The notes under the pieces are model-generated. The model made no database searches. It saw only the letters and a program-made list of their open reading frames with translations, and was not told the origin of the DNA. From Bin87 sp965115825 (GTDB taxonomy: Bacteria; Chloroflexota; Dehalococcoidia; Lucifugimonadales; UBA3495): DNA of 64,000 nt. A program made the translations under genes and the position numbers. This document shows positions 18,149 to 26,547 of this stretch, one piece after another (position 1 is the stretch's first letter; each line of letters begins with the position of its first letter). The stretch is taken from assembly GCA_965115825.1 (NCBI GenBank), contig OZ220464.1, positions 186,001 to 250,000 of the forward strand, given 5' to 3'.

Positions 18149-18838
18149 CTATTGCGGTCGCACTCGCATCTCGCGCAGGTCGTCGGCGATTATGAGCTCG
18201 GCTTCGGTCTGCTCCTGGATGTCTTGCGGAGACCAGCCGGGGGCGTGCTCGCGCAGGATGAAGCCGGCTTCGGTAATTTCGAACAGGCCCAAGTCGGTGG
18301 CGAGGAGCTTGACTACGCCCGGGGCGGTGATGGGCAGGCTACAGCGTTTGAGAACGCGCGGGGCGCCGTTGCGCTGATTGTGTTCCATGGCGATGAAGAC
18401 GCGCTTGGCGCAGGCGGCCAGGTCCATGGCGCCGCCGATGCCGCCGCCCTTGCGCACCGGGATGCGCCAGTTGGCAAAGTCGCCGTTTTCCGAGACTTCG
18501 TAGGCGCCCATTACGGTAACGTCCACCATGCCTTTGCGGATGAGGCCGAAGGAATCGGCGTGGTGAACGATGGCCATGCCGGGCAGGGCGACGACGTTCT
18601 GCCCGCCGGCGTTGACCAGATGCCGGTCTTCGGAGCCGGCGGGGGCCAGGGGGCCGTAGCCGATGACGCCGTTCTCCGAGTGGAAGATGATCTCTTTATC
18701 GGGCTCGCACTCCAGGTAGTTGGAGCAGAGGGTGGGCATTCCGACGCCCAGGTTCACAATCCAGCCGTCCTGGAATTCCATGGCGAGGCGGTCGCACATG
18801 GCCTGACGGGACAGGCGGGGCTTATCGGCGGCGGTCAT
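18149..18838 (-). CDS. scoB: 3-oxoacid CoA-transferase subunit B
   Basis: The 229-residue protein starts at ATG 18838 behind AAAGGAGAG; the longer frame upstream overlaps scoA. It has the catalytic Glu motif SENGVIGYGPLAP and the GGQNVVALPGMAIVHHADSFG region of the beta subunit of succinyl-CoA:3-ketoacid CoA-transferases. With scoA it moves CoA between acyl groups, allowing use of 3-oxoacids such as acetoacetate. The spacing after scoA is 53 bases, so the pair forms an operon. Related subunits act on other oxoacids, so the exact substrate is inferred. Confidence 0.88.
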   Translation of the reverse strand: MTAADKPRLSRQAMCDRLAMEFQDGWIVNLGVGMPTLCSNYLECEPDKEIIFHSENGVIGYGPLAPAGSEDRHLVNAGGQNVVALPGMAIVHHADSFGLIRKGMVDVTVMGAYEVSENGDFANWRIPVRKGGGIGGAMDLAACAKRVFIAMEHNQRNGAPRVLKRCSLPITAPGVVKLLATDLGLFEITEAGFILREHAPGWSPQDIQEQTEAELIIADDLREMRVRPQ

Positions 18839-18891
18839 ATCGCTCTCCTTTAAATTCACATTCAGATGCGCGCTGCTCCGGGCGTTGGGCG

Positions 18892-19590
18892 TCAGTCCCG
18901 GATGCCGTTTTGGGGAATTTGGACCAGGCGGTCGACATAGACGCCGGGGACGTGGACGCAATCGGGGTCGATTTCACCCGGCGCAACGATGGCGTCTTCA
19001 ACTTCGACTACGGTGATGTCGGCGGCCATGGCCATGATGGGGTTGAAGTTGCGCTGGGTGAGGCGGAATTGCAGGTTGCCGAAGGTGTCGGCGCGGTAGG
19101 CGCGGATGAAGGCGAAGTCGGCGGGCAGGGGGTATTCCAGCACGTAGGTGCGTCCGTTGATTTCCCGATGCTCCTTGCCTTCGGCCAGTTCGGTGCCGAC
19201 GCTGGCGGGGGTGTAGAAGGCGCCGATGCCGGCGGCGGCGGCGCGCATCCGCTCGGCGAGGGTGCCCTGGGGGACGAGTTCGGCGTTGAGGAGGTCGTCG
19301 TTGTACATCTGCACGAAGGGGGTAATCTGCGAGGGATGGGTGGGCGCGGTGAAGGCGCAGATCATTTTCCTGACCTGTCCGGCCTCGATTAGGGTACCCA
19401 CGTCAACGCGGTCGTCCAGGCTGCCGGCGTTGTTGGAGATGCCGGTGAGGTTTTTGACGCCCAGGCGGTGGACGGCGGCCAGCAGGTTGCGGGCGAGGCC
19501 GACGTTGCCGAAGCCGGGGGACATAAACGTCATGCCGTCCTGCATATCGGCGACGGCGGAGTCAAAATCGGGATAGACCTTGTTCTTCAT
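18892..19590 (-). CDS. scoA: 3-oxoacid CoA-transferase subunit A
   Basis: The 232-residue protein starts at ATG 19590 (MKNKVYPDF). It has the glycine-rich GFGNVGLARNLLAAV that binds CoA and GTLAERMRAAAAGIGAFYTP, both diagnostic of the alpha subunit. It is the first gene of the scoAB pair, with a good promoter 50-80 bases upstream. Residues YRADTFGNLQFRLTQRNFNPIMAMAA are also typical. The heteromer works in the cytoplasm in ketone-body or branched acid metabolism. Confidence 0.88.
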   Translation of the reverse strand: MKNKVYPDFDSAVADMQDGMTFMSPGFGNVGLARNLLAAVHRLGVKNLTGISNNAGSLDDRVDVGTLIEAGQVRKMICAFTAPTHPSQITPFVQMYNDDLLNAELVPQGTLAERMRAAAAGIGAFYTPASVGTELAEGKEHREINGRTYVLEYPLPADFAFIRAYRADTFGNLQFRLTQRNFNPIMAMAADITVVEVEDAIVAPGEIDPDCVHVPGVYVDRLVQIPQNGIRD

Positions 19591-19640
19591 CGGGACAGGC
19601 TCCCAGGCAAGTTTGGGTCGGCGCGGGGCCAACGCCGCCC

Positions 19641-19668
19641 ATTATACAAGCATCGGGGAGGCTGGCAA
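19641..19668 (-). promoter_or_regulatory. Promoter of scoAB
   Basis: On the minus strand TTGCCA (19668-19663), a 16-bp spacer and TATAAT (19646-19641) precede the scoA start by about 50 bases. The rest of the 19591-19805 gap shows no other signal. Confidence 0.65.
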
Positions 19669-19805
19669 TGCGCAGGGCAATGGTCGTGATGGCTGAGCAG
19701 GGGCGGGAAAGGCCGGGGCTTGCGGTGGCGCAGCGTTCGGTGAGGGAGGGATGGCGTCGCTGTCAATTCGGCGACGCCATTATAGGTTGCAATGGCCGGC
19801 CGCGG

Positions 19806-22526
19806 TTATTGGGGCGGCGCGGGTGGTGTTGGGGTTGGACTTTCCGGCGCGCCGCCCTGCCCGGGCGCTCCTCCCCCTACGTTTTCGTTGTTCGTGCTCT
19901 CCTGTACTGTTGTGACGATAAAGCTTGTCCACGGGGAGTAGCCGTAGCCGTTTATGCTGCGAACGGAGTGCGCATAGGGGGCACCTTGGTCAAGGCCGCG
20001 GATGGTGGCGCCGGAACCGTTGAAGGTGATGGTGTAGTCGTGGGTCAGGTGGCTTTCCCGGAAGGGAAGCGTCCGCCACTTAACGGCCCGCCCATCCCAC
20101 TGCATTACTTCGTAGGAGGTAGCGCGGGCGGCGTCGCTCCAGTCCAGGGTGATATAGCCGATGCCGGCCGTGCCGGTTAAGCCCGTGGGTTTCGCCGGTA
20201 GCTGCAACTGGGTCGGCGTCGGAGTGGGCGTTAGCGTGGGCAGATAGGCGAAGCCGGCTCCCCAATCATTGTTGGGGCCCGGCGTGGGTGTGGGGGTGCC
20301 CGCGGGGACGCTGGCGGAGCGACGCAGGGCGTGGTCTTTGAGGAATTTAACGATGTCGGCGGGCGCGTCGGATTGTCCGGTTTTCCGGCGCATTTCGATT
20401 GCCAGCGCGGCCAGGCCGGCGACGTGGGGCGCGGCCTGGCTGGTGCCGAACCAGGCGCCGCCGCCGGCGGCGGCCGACCTTCCCCCGTCAGCGCCGACGA
20501 TGTCAGGCTTGTGAGCAGCGCGGCCGTCCACTGCCGGGCCGCGACTGCTGAACGGCTCAAGTACAGTAGGGGTTGCCCAGTTGGCGGCGCCTACCGCCAG
20601 CATGCCCCGATTAGGGCTTTCCGCCGGGCTCTGAATACTGTAACTCTCCGTGTAATGTTCCAGTTCGCCGGGGCCGGTGTGAACTTGAAGCTGCACCCAG
20701 GACGGCATGATCGTGCCCGGCTTGTATGGTATGCGCAGGCAGTACTCGCCGTCATTGTTCGGCGTGTAAATGATAACTTCCAGCGGGTAATGTTGGATTC
20801 CGGCACGCTGCGGGCGGTTGCTGATTACAACCGGTCTATTGTCGCGCTGGCGAACTTTCATCAATTGCAGATCAAGGTCTTTTCTTGCGCCCTGGCCGTT
20901 GCCATTCTCATTGCCCCAAACGTCATCCCAGCGCAGTTGAAAATAATAGCTATTACCTCCCACCAGGTCAATTGCGTTGCAGGCGTCGCTATTCGTGAAT
21001 TTAATCTTCATGCCAGGCTTATTGACGCTGAAATCATCAGAGAACCAGATCCGTTTTGCCTGATTGCCGGCGGAGTTCACCCATACCGCCGGGTTGACTA
21101 TCCTGTTCCCATCGCTGTCTATGGCCGGGGTGTTGCCGCTGCTGAAAACTGTACCGTCAACAGCCGCGTCAATGGCTCTGAGCGGGCTTTGACTAAGCGG
21201 GGACCTACCGTCTCCCGGCCCGTCCCAAGGATAACTAATCGAATGCACGATAACGTCCGCTTCCCGTTTCAGCATCCATTTCACTGCTGATAGCAGATCT
21301 CCATAACCAGCGTTTGAAATCAGCAGTTTTACGTTGGGCGCGATGGCGATAACGGCCTCAGCAACGGATGTGCCGTGAGTACCGCCACTTTGACATACGG
21401 TGCCGGGGAACTGCGCCGGATCTTCAGGTGTGAGCTTTTGCCCCGCGAATATGAGATTTGGGTTGTCACCATAGCAGTGATACTCAACCGGCACGGATCT
21501 CAGGTGCTTTGATAAATCTCTGAAACCAATAGGGTCAATCACACCTACGGTTATTCCATCCCCTTTGTATCCATGTACGGCATTGTTATTCCACACCGTA
21601 GCGCCGTGGGCGTCTGCCGGGTTGGTGGCGCCCGATGGTTGCTGCCGCCCCGGCGAATGCACCGGGCCACCAGGGCTATGAGGTACATAGTTGTGTCTGA
21701 TCTCCACCGCGGGTAGTTTTGCCAGTCGAGGCACCAGCGACCACGGCATCGAGGTTATTACGGCGTCAGTCGGCGGTATGCCCTTAAAGTAAGGGCGATA
21801 GATTTTCCAAGGATGATCCACTGTGACGCGATTGTCTTTCAGGAAGCGCAGCACCCGGTCGGTGTTGCCGGAGCCAGTCGGATTCTCGATCCAAATTTCC
21901 ACTGGAATGTTACCGTTCTGGTAGCCGCCCAGGCTGGCCACGGCTTCCTCTGCGGTAATCAGCCCGGCGTCGTACTCGGAGTACACCCCGCTCAGTCTGA
22001 TACCCATGCCTGGATACTGTTGGCCCCTTGAGAAGATTGCGCTTACCCCACGCATTTCCGACAGCTCGATAATCGTGTCCAGCGTAAGCTCAGCCTCGAT
22101 CATACCGCTCTCGGGATCGTCGAAGGTCCAGTCGAGCGGGGTAACGCCCTGCTCTTTCAGGTAGCGCATAATGCCGGGGTAGTTGTACTCAGGCGGGTAC
22201 AGGGAGCCGACAGTAAAGATAGACGCCACAATCAGCTCCTCGGCATCCGAACCGCCTTGGCCCAGGAAGCCTGGCCCCCTGGCCTTGCGCTTGGCGACTT
22301 CCCCGGCGAGGAACGAGTCGAAGGGGCTGTCCTCTCTGACGTATTTGGTTGGCGACGGTGCGGGGGTGTGCGTGGGGGTAGGGGTGTGCGTTGACGGCGA
22401 GTCTGGGGTGTTGCTCTGGGCTGACGGGGAGGCCGGCGCGCAGGCGATGGCCAGCCCAATCAGGATGACCAGCGTGGCGGCGGCGGTGAGTAGGAGCAGG
22501 GGTAGGGCGTTGCTGTGGCGGGTCAT
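19806..22526 (-). CDS. Subtilisin-family (S8) serine protease lipoprotein
   Basis: This 906-residue protein is the only complete protease of a six-gene array. The lipoprotein signal ends LAIAC (Cys29), and a Thr/Pro linker runs to about 60. Residues 61-305 form the N-terminal region shared with four neighbours. It appears to have two similar halves, each with a helix (RYLKEQGVTP, RFLKDNRVTV) and a later strand-helix segment, resembling I9-type propeptides. The S8 triad follows: Asp331 (VGVIDP), His384 (GGTHGTSVAEA) and Ser696 (GTSQAAPHVAGL), with Asn487 in SAGNQA as the likely oxyanion residue. An FN3-like domain (about 776-870) and a Pro-rich tail close it. It acts outside the cell membrane. 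Confidence 0.92.
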   Translation of the reverse strand: MTRHSNALPLLLLTAAATLVILIGLAIACAPASPSAQSNTPDSPSTHTPTPTHTPAPSPTKYVREDSPFDSFLAGEVAKRKARGPGFLGQGGSDAEELIVASIFTVGSLYPPEYNYPGIMRYLKEQGVTPLDWTFDDPESGMIEAELTLDTIIELSEMRGVSAIFSRGQQYPGMGIRLSGVYSEYDAGLITAEEAVASLGGYQNGNIPVEIWIENPTGSGNTDRVLRFLKDNRVTVDHPWKIYRPYFKGIPPTDAVITSMPWSLVPRLAKLPAVEIRHNYVPHSPGGPVHSPGRQQPSGATNPADAHGATVWNNNAVHGYKGDGITVGVIDPIGFRDLSKHLRSVPVEYHCYGDNPNLIFAGQKLTPEDPAQFPGTVCQSGGTHGTSVAEAVIAIAPNVKLLISNAGYGDLLSAVKWMLKREADVIVHSISYPWDGPGDGRSPLSQSPLRAIDAAVDGTVFSSGNTPAIDSDGNRIVNPAVWVNSAGNQAKRIWFSDDFSVNKPGMKIKFTNSDACNAIDLVGGNSYYFQLRWDDVWGNENGNGQGARKDLDLQLMKVRQRDNRPVVISNRPQRAGIQHYPLEVIIYTPNNDGEYCLRIPYKPGTIMPSWVQLQVHTGPGELEHYTESYSIQSPAESPNRGMLAVGAANWATPTVLEPFSSRGPAVDGRAAHKPDIVGADGGRSAAAGGGAWFGTSQAAPHVAGLAALAIEMRRKTGQSDAPADIVKFLKDHALRRSASVPAGTPTPTPGPNNDWGAGFAYLPTLTPTPTPTQLQLPAKPTGLTGTAGIGYITLDWSDAARATSYEVMQWDGRAVKWRTLPFRESHLTHDYTITFNGSGATIRGLDQGAPYAHSVRSINGYGYSPWTSFIVTTVQESTNNENVGGGAPGQGGAPESPTPTPPAPPQ

Positions 22527-22567
22527 GTTGGGTAGCCTCCGGCGTCGGGCTGGTCAGGTTGGGGGTG

Positions 22568-22596
22568 ATTATAGCCGCGCGTGGGAGGGTTCGCAA
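22568..22596 (-). promoter_or_regulatory. Repeated array promoter embedded in the previous gene's end
   Basis: TTGCGA (22596-22591), a 17-bp spacer and TATAAT (22573-22568) on the minus strand lead to GGAGG and the subtilase start at 22526. The TAA inside TATAAT is the stop codon of the upstream gene. The same block recurs before the other array genes, with -10 boxes at 23572-23567, 24583-24578, 25558-25553, 26552-26547 (CATAAT) and 27611-27606 (TATGAT). The -35 is less well kept in some copies. Confidence 0.7.
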
Positions 22597-23525
22597 ATGG
22601 CGGCGCCGTGGGCGTCGGCCGGGCTGGCGGCACCCGATGGCTGCTGCTGCCCCGTCGACCCCATCGGGCCAAGAGGGAGGAACGTATCGGGATTTGCTCT
22701 AACCTTTATTCCCGGCAGCTTTGCCAGCCGGGGCACCAGCGTCCACGGCACTGAGGTAAATACGGAGTCGATAGGAGGCTCGTCCCCTGTGGCACTACCC
22801 TTAAGGTAAGGGCGAGAGACGTGCCTGGGGTTCGGCGTGACGCCATTGTCTTTCAAGAAGCGCAGCACCCGGTCGGTGTTGCCGGAGTTTGCCGGGTTCT
22901 TGATCCAAATTTCCACTGGAATGTTCCCGTTCGGGTAACCGCCCAAGCTGGCCACGGCTTCCTCGGCGGTAATCAGCCCGGCGTCGTACTCGGAGTACAC
23001 CCCGCTCAGTTCGATGCCCATGCCGTCGTGCTGATGGCCTATTGAGAATATTTTGCCAACCCCGCGCATTTCCGACAGATCGATAATCATGTCCAGCGTA
23101 AGCTCAGCGTAAATTCTGCCGGACTCCGGGTCGTTAAAGGCCCGGGTAGGTGTAACGCCCTGCTCTGTCAGGTAGCGCATAATGCCGGGGTAGTTGTAAT
23201 GGAGCGGATACTGCCAGCCGGCAGTATCGAAATGCACCTTAATCAGTTCCGTGGCGCCCGAGGCGCTTTGACCGGAAAAGCCCGGCCGGTTCGCGGCGGC
23301 CTTGCGCTTGGCCACTTGTGCAGCGAGGAAGGAGTCAAAGGGGCTGTCCTCTCTGACGTATTTGGTGGGTTTCGGGGTAGGGGTGTGCGTTGACGGCGAG
23401 TCTGGGGTGTTGCTCTGCGCTGATGGGGAGGCCGGCGCGCAGGCGATGGCCAGCCCAATCAGGATGACCAGCGCGGCGGCGGCTGTGAGGAGTATCAGGG
23501 GTAGAGCGTTGCTGCGGTGGGTCAT
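22569..23525 (-). CDS. Lipoprotein consisting of the subtilase N-terminal domain only
   Basis: The 318-residue protein begins MTHRSNALPLILLTAAAAL and has the lipobox LAIAC, a Thr/Pro linker and the same two-half domain as the neighbouring protease (KYVREDSPFDSFLA, YNYPGIMRYLTEQGVTP, AELTLDMIIDLSEMRGV, GNTDRVLRFLKDNGVTP, VPWTLVPRLAKLPG). It ends right after SPADAHGAA, which in the protease is the start of the catalytic domain, with a tail CEPSHARL encoded by the repeated promoter block. It has no catalytic residues. It could be a free prodomain that inhibits or assists the protease, or a silent cassette. Ribosome site GGAGG-like, nine bases upstream. Confidence 0.85.
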   Translation of the reverse strand: MTHRSNALPLILLTAAAALVILIGLAIACAPASPSAQSNTPDSPSTHTPTPKPTKYVREDSPFDSFLAAQVAKRKAAANRPGFSGQSASGATELIKVHFDTAGWQYPLHYNYPGIMRYLTEQGVTPTRAFNDPESGRIYAELTLDMIIDLSEMRGVGKIFSIGHQHDGMGIELSGVYSEYDAGLITAEEAVASLGGYPNGNIPVEIWIKNPANSGNTDRVLRFLKDNGVTPNPRHVSRPYLKGSATGDEPPIDSVFTSVPWTLVPRLAKLPGIKVRANPDTFLPLGPMGSTGQQQPSGAASPADAHGAAICEPSHARL

Positions 23526-23627
23526 GTTGGGTGGTCTCCGGCGTCGGGCTGGTTGGGTTGGGGGTGATTATAGCCGCGCGTGGGAGGTTCGCAGATGGCG
23601 GCGCCGTGGGCGTCTGTTATCGGGGGA

Positions 23628-24536
23628 CTATGGGGTGTCGGGGCTGGCCAGTTTCAGGGCTTCCGGCAGGCTCAGGTGGAGGGTTTCGTCGGTATGAGAG
23701 CCTTCGTCACCGCCGGCGCCGGTGACGCCGCCGGCAAACAGTTCCCGTTTGGTCGCACTGAGATCATATGGCTTGCCGTAATGTTCGGTCTCATTCAGCC
23801 TGGCTCCCTCTATTTCCCATAACTGAAACGGAAATCCTAGTCCCGAGTGATAGTAGGTCTCGTCGCCCCAGAACGGACAATACGGGTCGCTGACCAAGCG
23901 GCCGGTACGTTCATTTTCAGGGGTGATGAACAGCAGATATTCTTTGCCGTTCTCAATGCCTAGCCCCTCATCTAATCCATAGGTAGAACCTACAAGCAAT
24001 TTGCCCTGTTTCGGATCATCCCCCCACACGTAGAAGGTTCGGGTCCGTACCAAGATTGTATCTTCCTGATACCAGTCGAGTTTGCCAGCGGCCCCGTTGA
24101 AAGTCGCCAACACCTTCGCTTCCGTTACCTCACAGGCGGTTTCCTTATCGTACCACACCCGGATAAAGCGCTGCCCGGTGGACTTTATCCGCACCATTGG
24201 GTCATTTCTGAATTGTCGGTGCAGGTACACTCGATAGTCTCCTTCGGGATAAGTGCCGTGCAGCGTCACCGCTGCTGGGGACAATTCAAACCGGACCACT
24301 TGGTTGGTGTCGACATCGATGGCCTCGTAGTCTAGGTAGCCGTCACCGTCAGTGTCGGTGTCGCCGTTGGAAAGGGCGATGGTGGAAGCGGGCGCCGGCA
24401 TGGAGGGCGAGGCAGGGATGTTGCTCTGTGCTGACGGCGCGGCCGGCCCGCAGGCCAGGGCCAGCCCGGTCAGGATGACCAGCGTGGCGGCGGCTGCGAG
24501 GAGTATCAGGGGTAGGGCGTTGCTGCGGTGGGTCAT
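23628..24536 (-). CDS. Lipoprotein of the array with a different, unrecognised body
   Basis: The first 35 residues (MTHRSNALPLILLAAAATL, lipobox LALAC) match its neighbours, but the body differs. It has an acidic Ca-binding-like stretch DTDTDGDGYLD near residue 60, then a beta-rich domain with RVYLHRQF, FIRVWYDKET, TFYVWGDDP and KEYLLFITPENE. It ends SPDTP. After its stop the DNA still contains the vestigial tail of the shared unit (the codons for DAHGAAICEP at about 23586-23617). The common promoter, signal and 3' end thus flank an exchanged interior. Function unknown; probably lipid-anchored outside the membrane. Confidence 0.82.
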   Translation of the reverse strand: MTHRSNALPLILLAAAATLVILTGLALACGPAAPSAQSNIPASPSMPAPASTIALSNGDTDTDGDGYLDYEAIDVDTNQVVRFELSPAAVTLHGTYPEGDYRVYLHRQFRNDPMVRIKSTGQRFIRVWYDKETACEVTEAKVLATFNGAAGKLDWYQEDTILVRTRTFYVWGDDPKQGKLLVGSTYGLDEGLGIENGKEYLLFITPENERTGRLVSDPYCPFWGDETYYHSGLGFPFQLWEIEGARLNETEHYGKPYDLSATKRELFAGGVTGAGGDEGSHTDETLHLSLPEALKLASPDTP

Positions 24537-24578
24537 GTTGAGTAGCCTCCGGCGTCGGGCTGGTTGGGTTGGGAGTGA

Positions 24579-25487
24579 TTATAGCCGCGCGTGGGGGGCG
24601 TCGGGCTCGGTAGCGCCGTGGGCGTCGGCCGGGTTGGTGGCGCCCGATGGCTGCTGCCCGGGCGAATGCATCGAGCCATCGAGCTCACTCGTATCAGGAT
24701 TCTCTCTAACCTCTATTCCTGGCAGCTTTGCCAACCTAGGCACCAGCGTCCACGGCACTGAGGTAATTACGCCGTCTATGTTGCTGCCTTCAATCAAGGG
24801 GCGATAGATGTCCCAAGAGCTCAGTATGATTCTATTTTCTTTCAGGAAGCGCAGCACCCGGTCGGTGTTGCCGGAATTTTCCGGGTTCTTGATCCGAATT
24901 TCCACAGGAATGTTCCCGTTCGGGTAACCGTCCAGGCTGGCCACGACTTCTTCAGTGGTAATTAGCCCTGCGTCGTACTCGGCGTACACCTCACTCAGTC
25001 CGATACCCATGCCTTCATATTGTTGGCCCTTTGAGAAGATTTTACCGACCCCGCGCATTTCCGACAGCTCGAAAATCATGTCCAGCGTAAGCTCAGCATC
25101 AATTCTACCGGACTCCGGGTCGTCAAAAGCCCGGATAGGTGTAACGCCCTGCTCTGTCAGGTAGCGCATAATGCCAGGGTAGTTGTAATGGAGCGGATAC
25201 TGCTGGCCGGCAGTATCGAAATGCACCTTAATCAGTTCCGTGGCGTCCGAGCCGCTTTGACCAGAAAAGCCCGGCCGATTCGCGGCGGCCTTGCGCTTGG
25301 CCACTTGTGCAGCGAGGAAGGAGTCAAAGGGGCTGTCCTCTCTGACGTATTCGGTGGGTTTCGGGGTAGGGGTGTGCGTTGACGGCGCGGCTGGGGTGTT
25401 GCTTTGGCCTGACGGCGCGGCCGGCCCGCAGGCCAGGGCCAGCCCTATCAGGATGACCAGCGTGGCGGCGGCGGTGAGGAGTATCAT
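24579..25487 (-). CDS. N-terminal-domain lipoprotein, frameshifted at the start and restarted
   Basis: The unit's normal ATG is at 25513 and reads MTHRNNALP, then one missing base gives TGA at 25486-25484. The same change creates ATG at 25487, overlapping the stop as ATGA, so translation can restart in the original frame with MILLTAAATLVILIGLALAC. The 302-residue product keeps a workable lipoprotein signal, the linker and the full two-half domain, and ends ATNPADAHGATEPDAPHARL. It is otherwise like its paralogues. Whether expression persists depends on reinitiation. Confidence 0.75.
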   Translation of the reverse strand: MILLTAAATLVILIGLALACGPAAPSGQSNTPAAPSTHTPTPKPTEYVREDSPFDSFLAAQVAKRKAAANRPGFSGQSGSDATELIKVHFDTAGQQYPLHYNYPGIMRYLTEQGVTPIRAFDDPESGRIDAELTLDMIFELSEMRGVGKIFSKGQQYEGMGIGLSEVYAEYDAGLITTEEVVASLDGYPNGNIPVEIRIKNPENSGNTDRVLRFLKENRIILSSWDIYRPLIEGSNIDGVITSVPWTLVPRLAKLPGIEVRENPDTSELDGSMHSPGQQPSGATNPADAHGATEPDAPHARL

Positions 25488-25553
25488 GGTAGGGCGTTGT
25501 TGCGGTGCGTCATGTTTGGGCCTCCGGCGTCGGGCTGGTCGGGTTGGGGGTGA

Positions 25554-26507
25554 TTATAGCCGCGCGCGGGGGGCGTCGGGCTCGGTGGCGCCATGGGCGT
25601 CGGCTGGGTTGGTGGCGCCCGATGGCTGCTGCTGCCCGGGCGAATGCATCGGGCTATTGGGAGCACTCGTATCAGGGTTTTCTCTAATCTCTATTCCCTG
25701 CAGATTTGCCAACCGGGGCACCAGCGTCCACGGTATGGAGGTAATTACGGCGTCGGTCGGTGGTATGGCCTTTGTGATATGGCCTTTAATGTAGGGGCGA
25801 TAGATGTTCCAAGGGTCCAGCGTGACGCCATAGTCTTTCAGGAATTGCAGCACCCGGTCAGTGTTGCCGGAGCCAGCCGGGTTCTCGATCCAAATTTCCA
25901 CTGGAATGTTCATGTTCGGGTAACCGTCCAGGCTGGCCACGGCTTCTTCGGCGGTAATCAGCCCGGCTTCATACTCGGAGTACACCCCACTCAATGTGCC
26001 ACCCATGCCTTGATACCGTTGGCCCTTTGAGAATATTCTGCCTACCCCGCGCATTTCCGACAGCTCGATAATCATGTCCAGCGTAAGCTCGGCCGAGATG
26101 ACGCCGTTTTCCGGGTCATCCACGGCGGTGCTAGGCGTAACCCCTTTCTCTTTCAGAAAGGCCAGAATGTTGTCAAAATTGTGAGTTGCGTACCTGCTGC
26201 CGTCAGTATCGAAACGCACCTTAATCAATTCCGCGGATTCCGAACCGCTTTGACCGGAAAAGCCTGGCCGGTTCGCGGCGGCCTTGTGCTTGGCCACTTG
26301 TCCCGCCAAGAATGGGCTGAAGGGGCTCTCCATTCTGACGTATTTGGTGGGTTTCGGGGTGGGGGTGTGCGTTGACGGCGAGTCTGGGGTGTTGCTTTGG
26401 CCTGATGGGGAGGCCGGCGCGCAGGCGATGGCCAGCCCAATCAGGATGACCAGCGCGGCGGCGGCGGTGAGGAGTATCAAGGGTAGGGCGTTGCTGCGGT
26501 GCGTCAT
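25554..26507 (-). CDS. Lipoprotein consisting of the subtilase N-terminal domain only
   Basis: This 317-residue paralogue has the same signal (lipobox LAIAC), linker and domain, ending ATNPADAHGATEPDAPRARL. It is the most divergent copy in the first half: FDTDGSRYATHNFDNILAF replaces the TAG..YPLHYNYPGIMRY segment, and VDDPENGVISAELTLD follows. The second half (NTDRVLQFLKDYGVTLDPWN, IPWTLVPRLANLQGIEIR) is well kept. No catalytic residues are present. The next gene's -10 box overlaps its stop codon. Confidence 0.84.
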   Translation of the reverse strand: MTHRSNALPLILLTAAAALVILIGLAIACAPASPSGQSNTPDSPSTHTPTPKPTKYVRMESPFSPFLAGQVAKHKAAANRPGFSGQSGSESAELIKVRFDTDGSRYATHNFDNILAFLKEKGVTPSTAVDDPENGVISAELTLDMIIELSEMRGVGRIFSKGQRYQGMGGTLSGVYSEYEAGLITAEEAVASLDGYPNMNIPVEIWIENPAGSGNTDRVLQFLKDYGVTLDPWNIYRPYIKGHITKAIPPTDAVITSIPWTLVPRLANLQGIEIRENPDTSAPNSPMHSPGQQQPSGATNPADAHGATEPDAPRARL

Positions 26508-26547
26508 GTTTGGGCCTCCGGCGTCGGGCTGGTTGGGTTGGGGGTGA

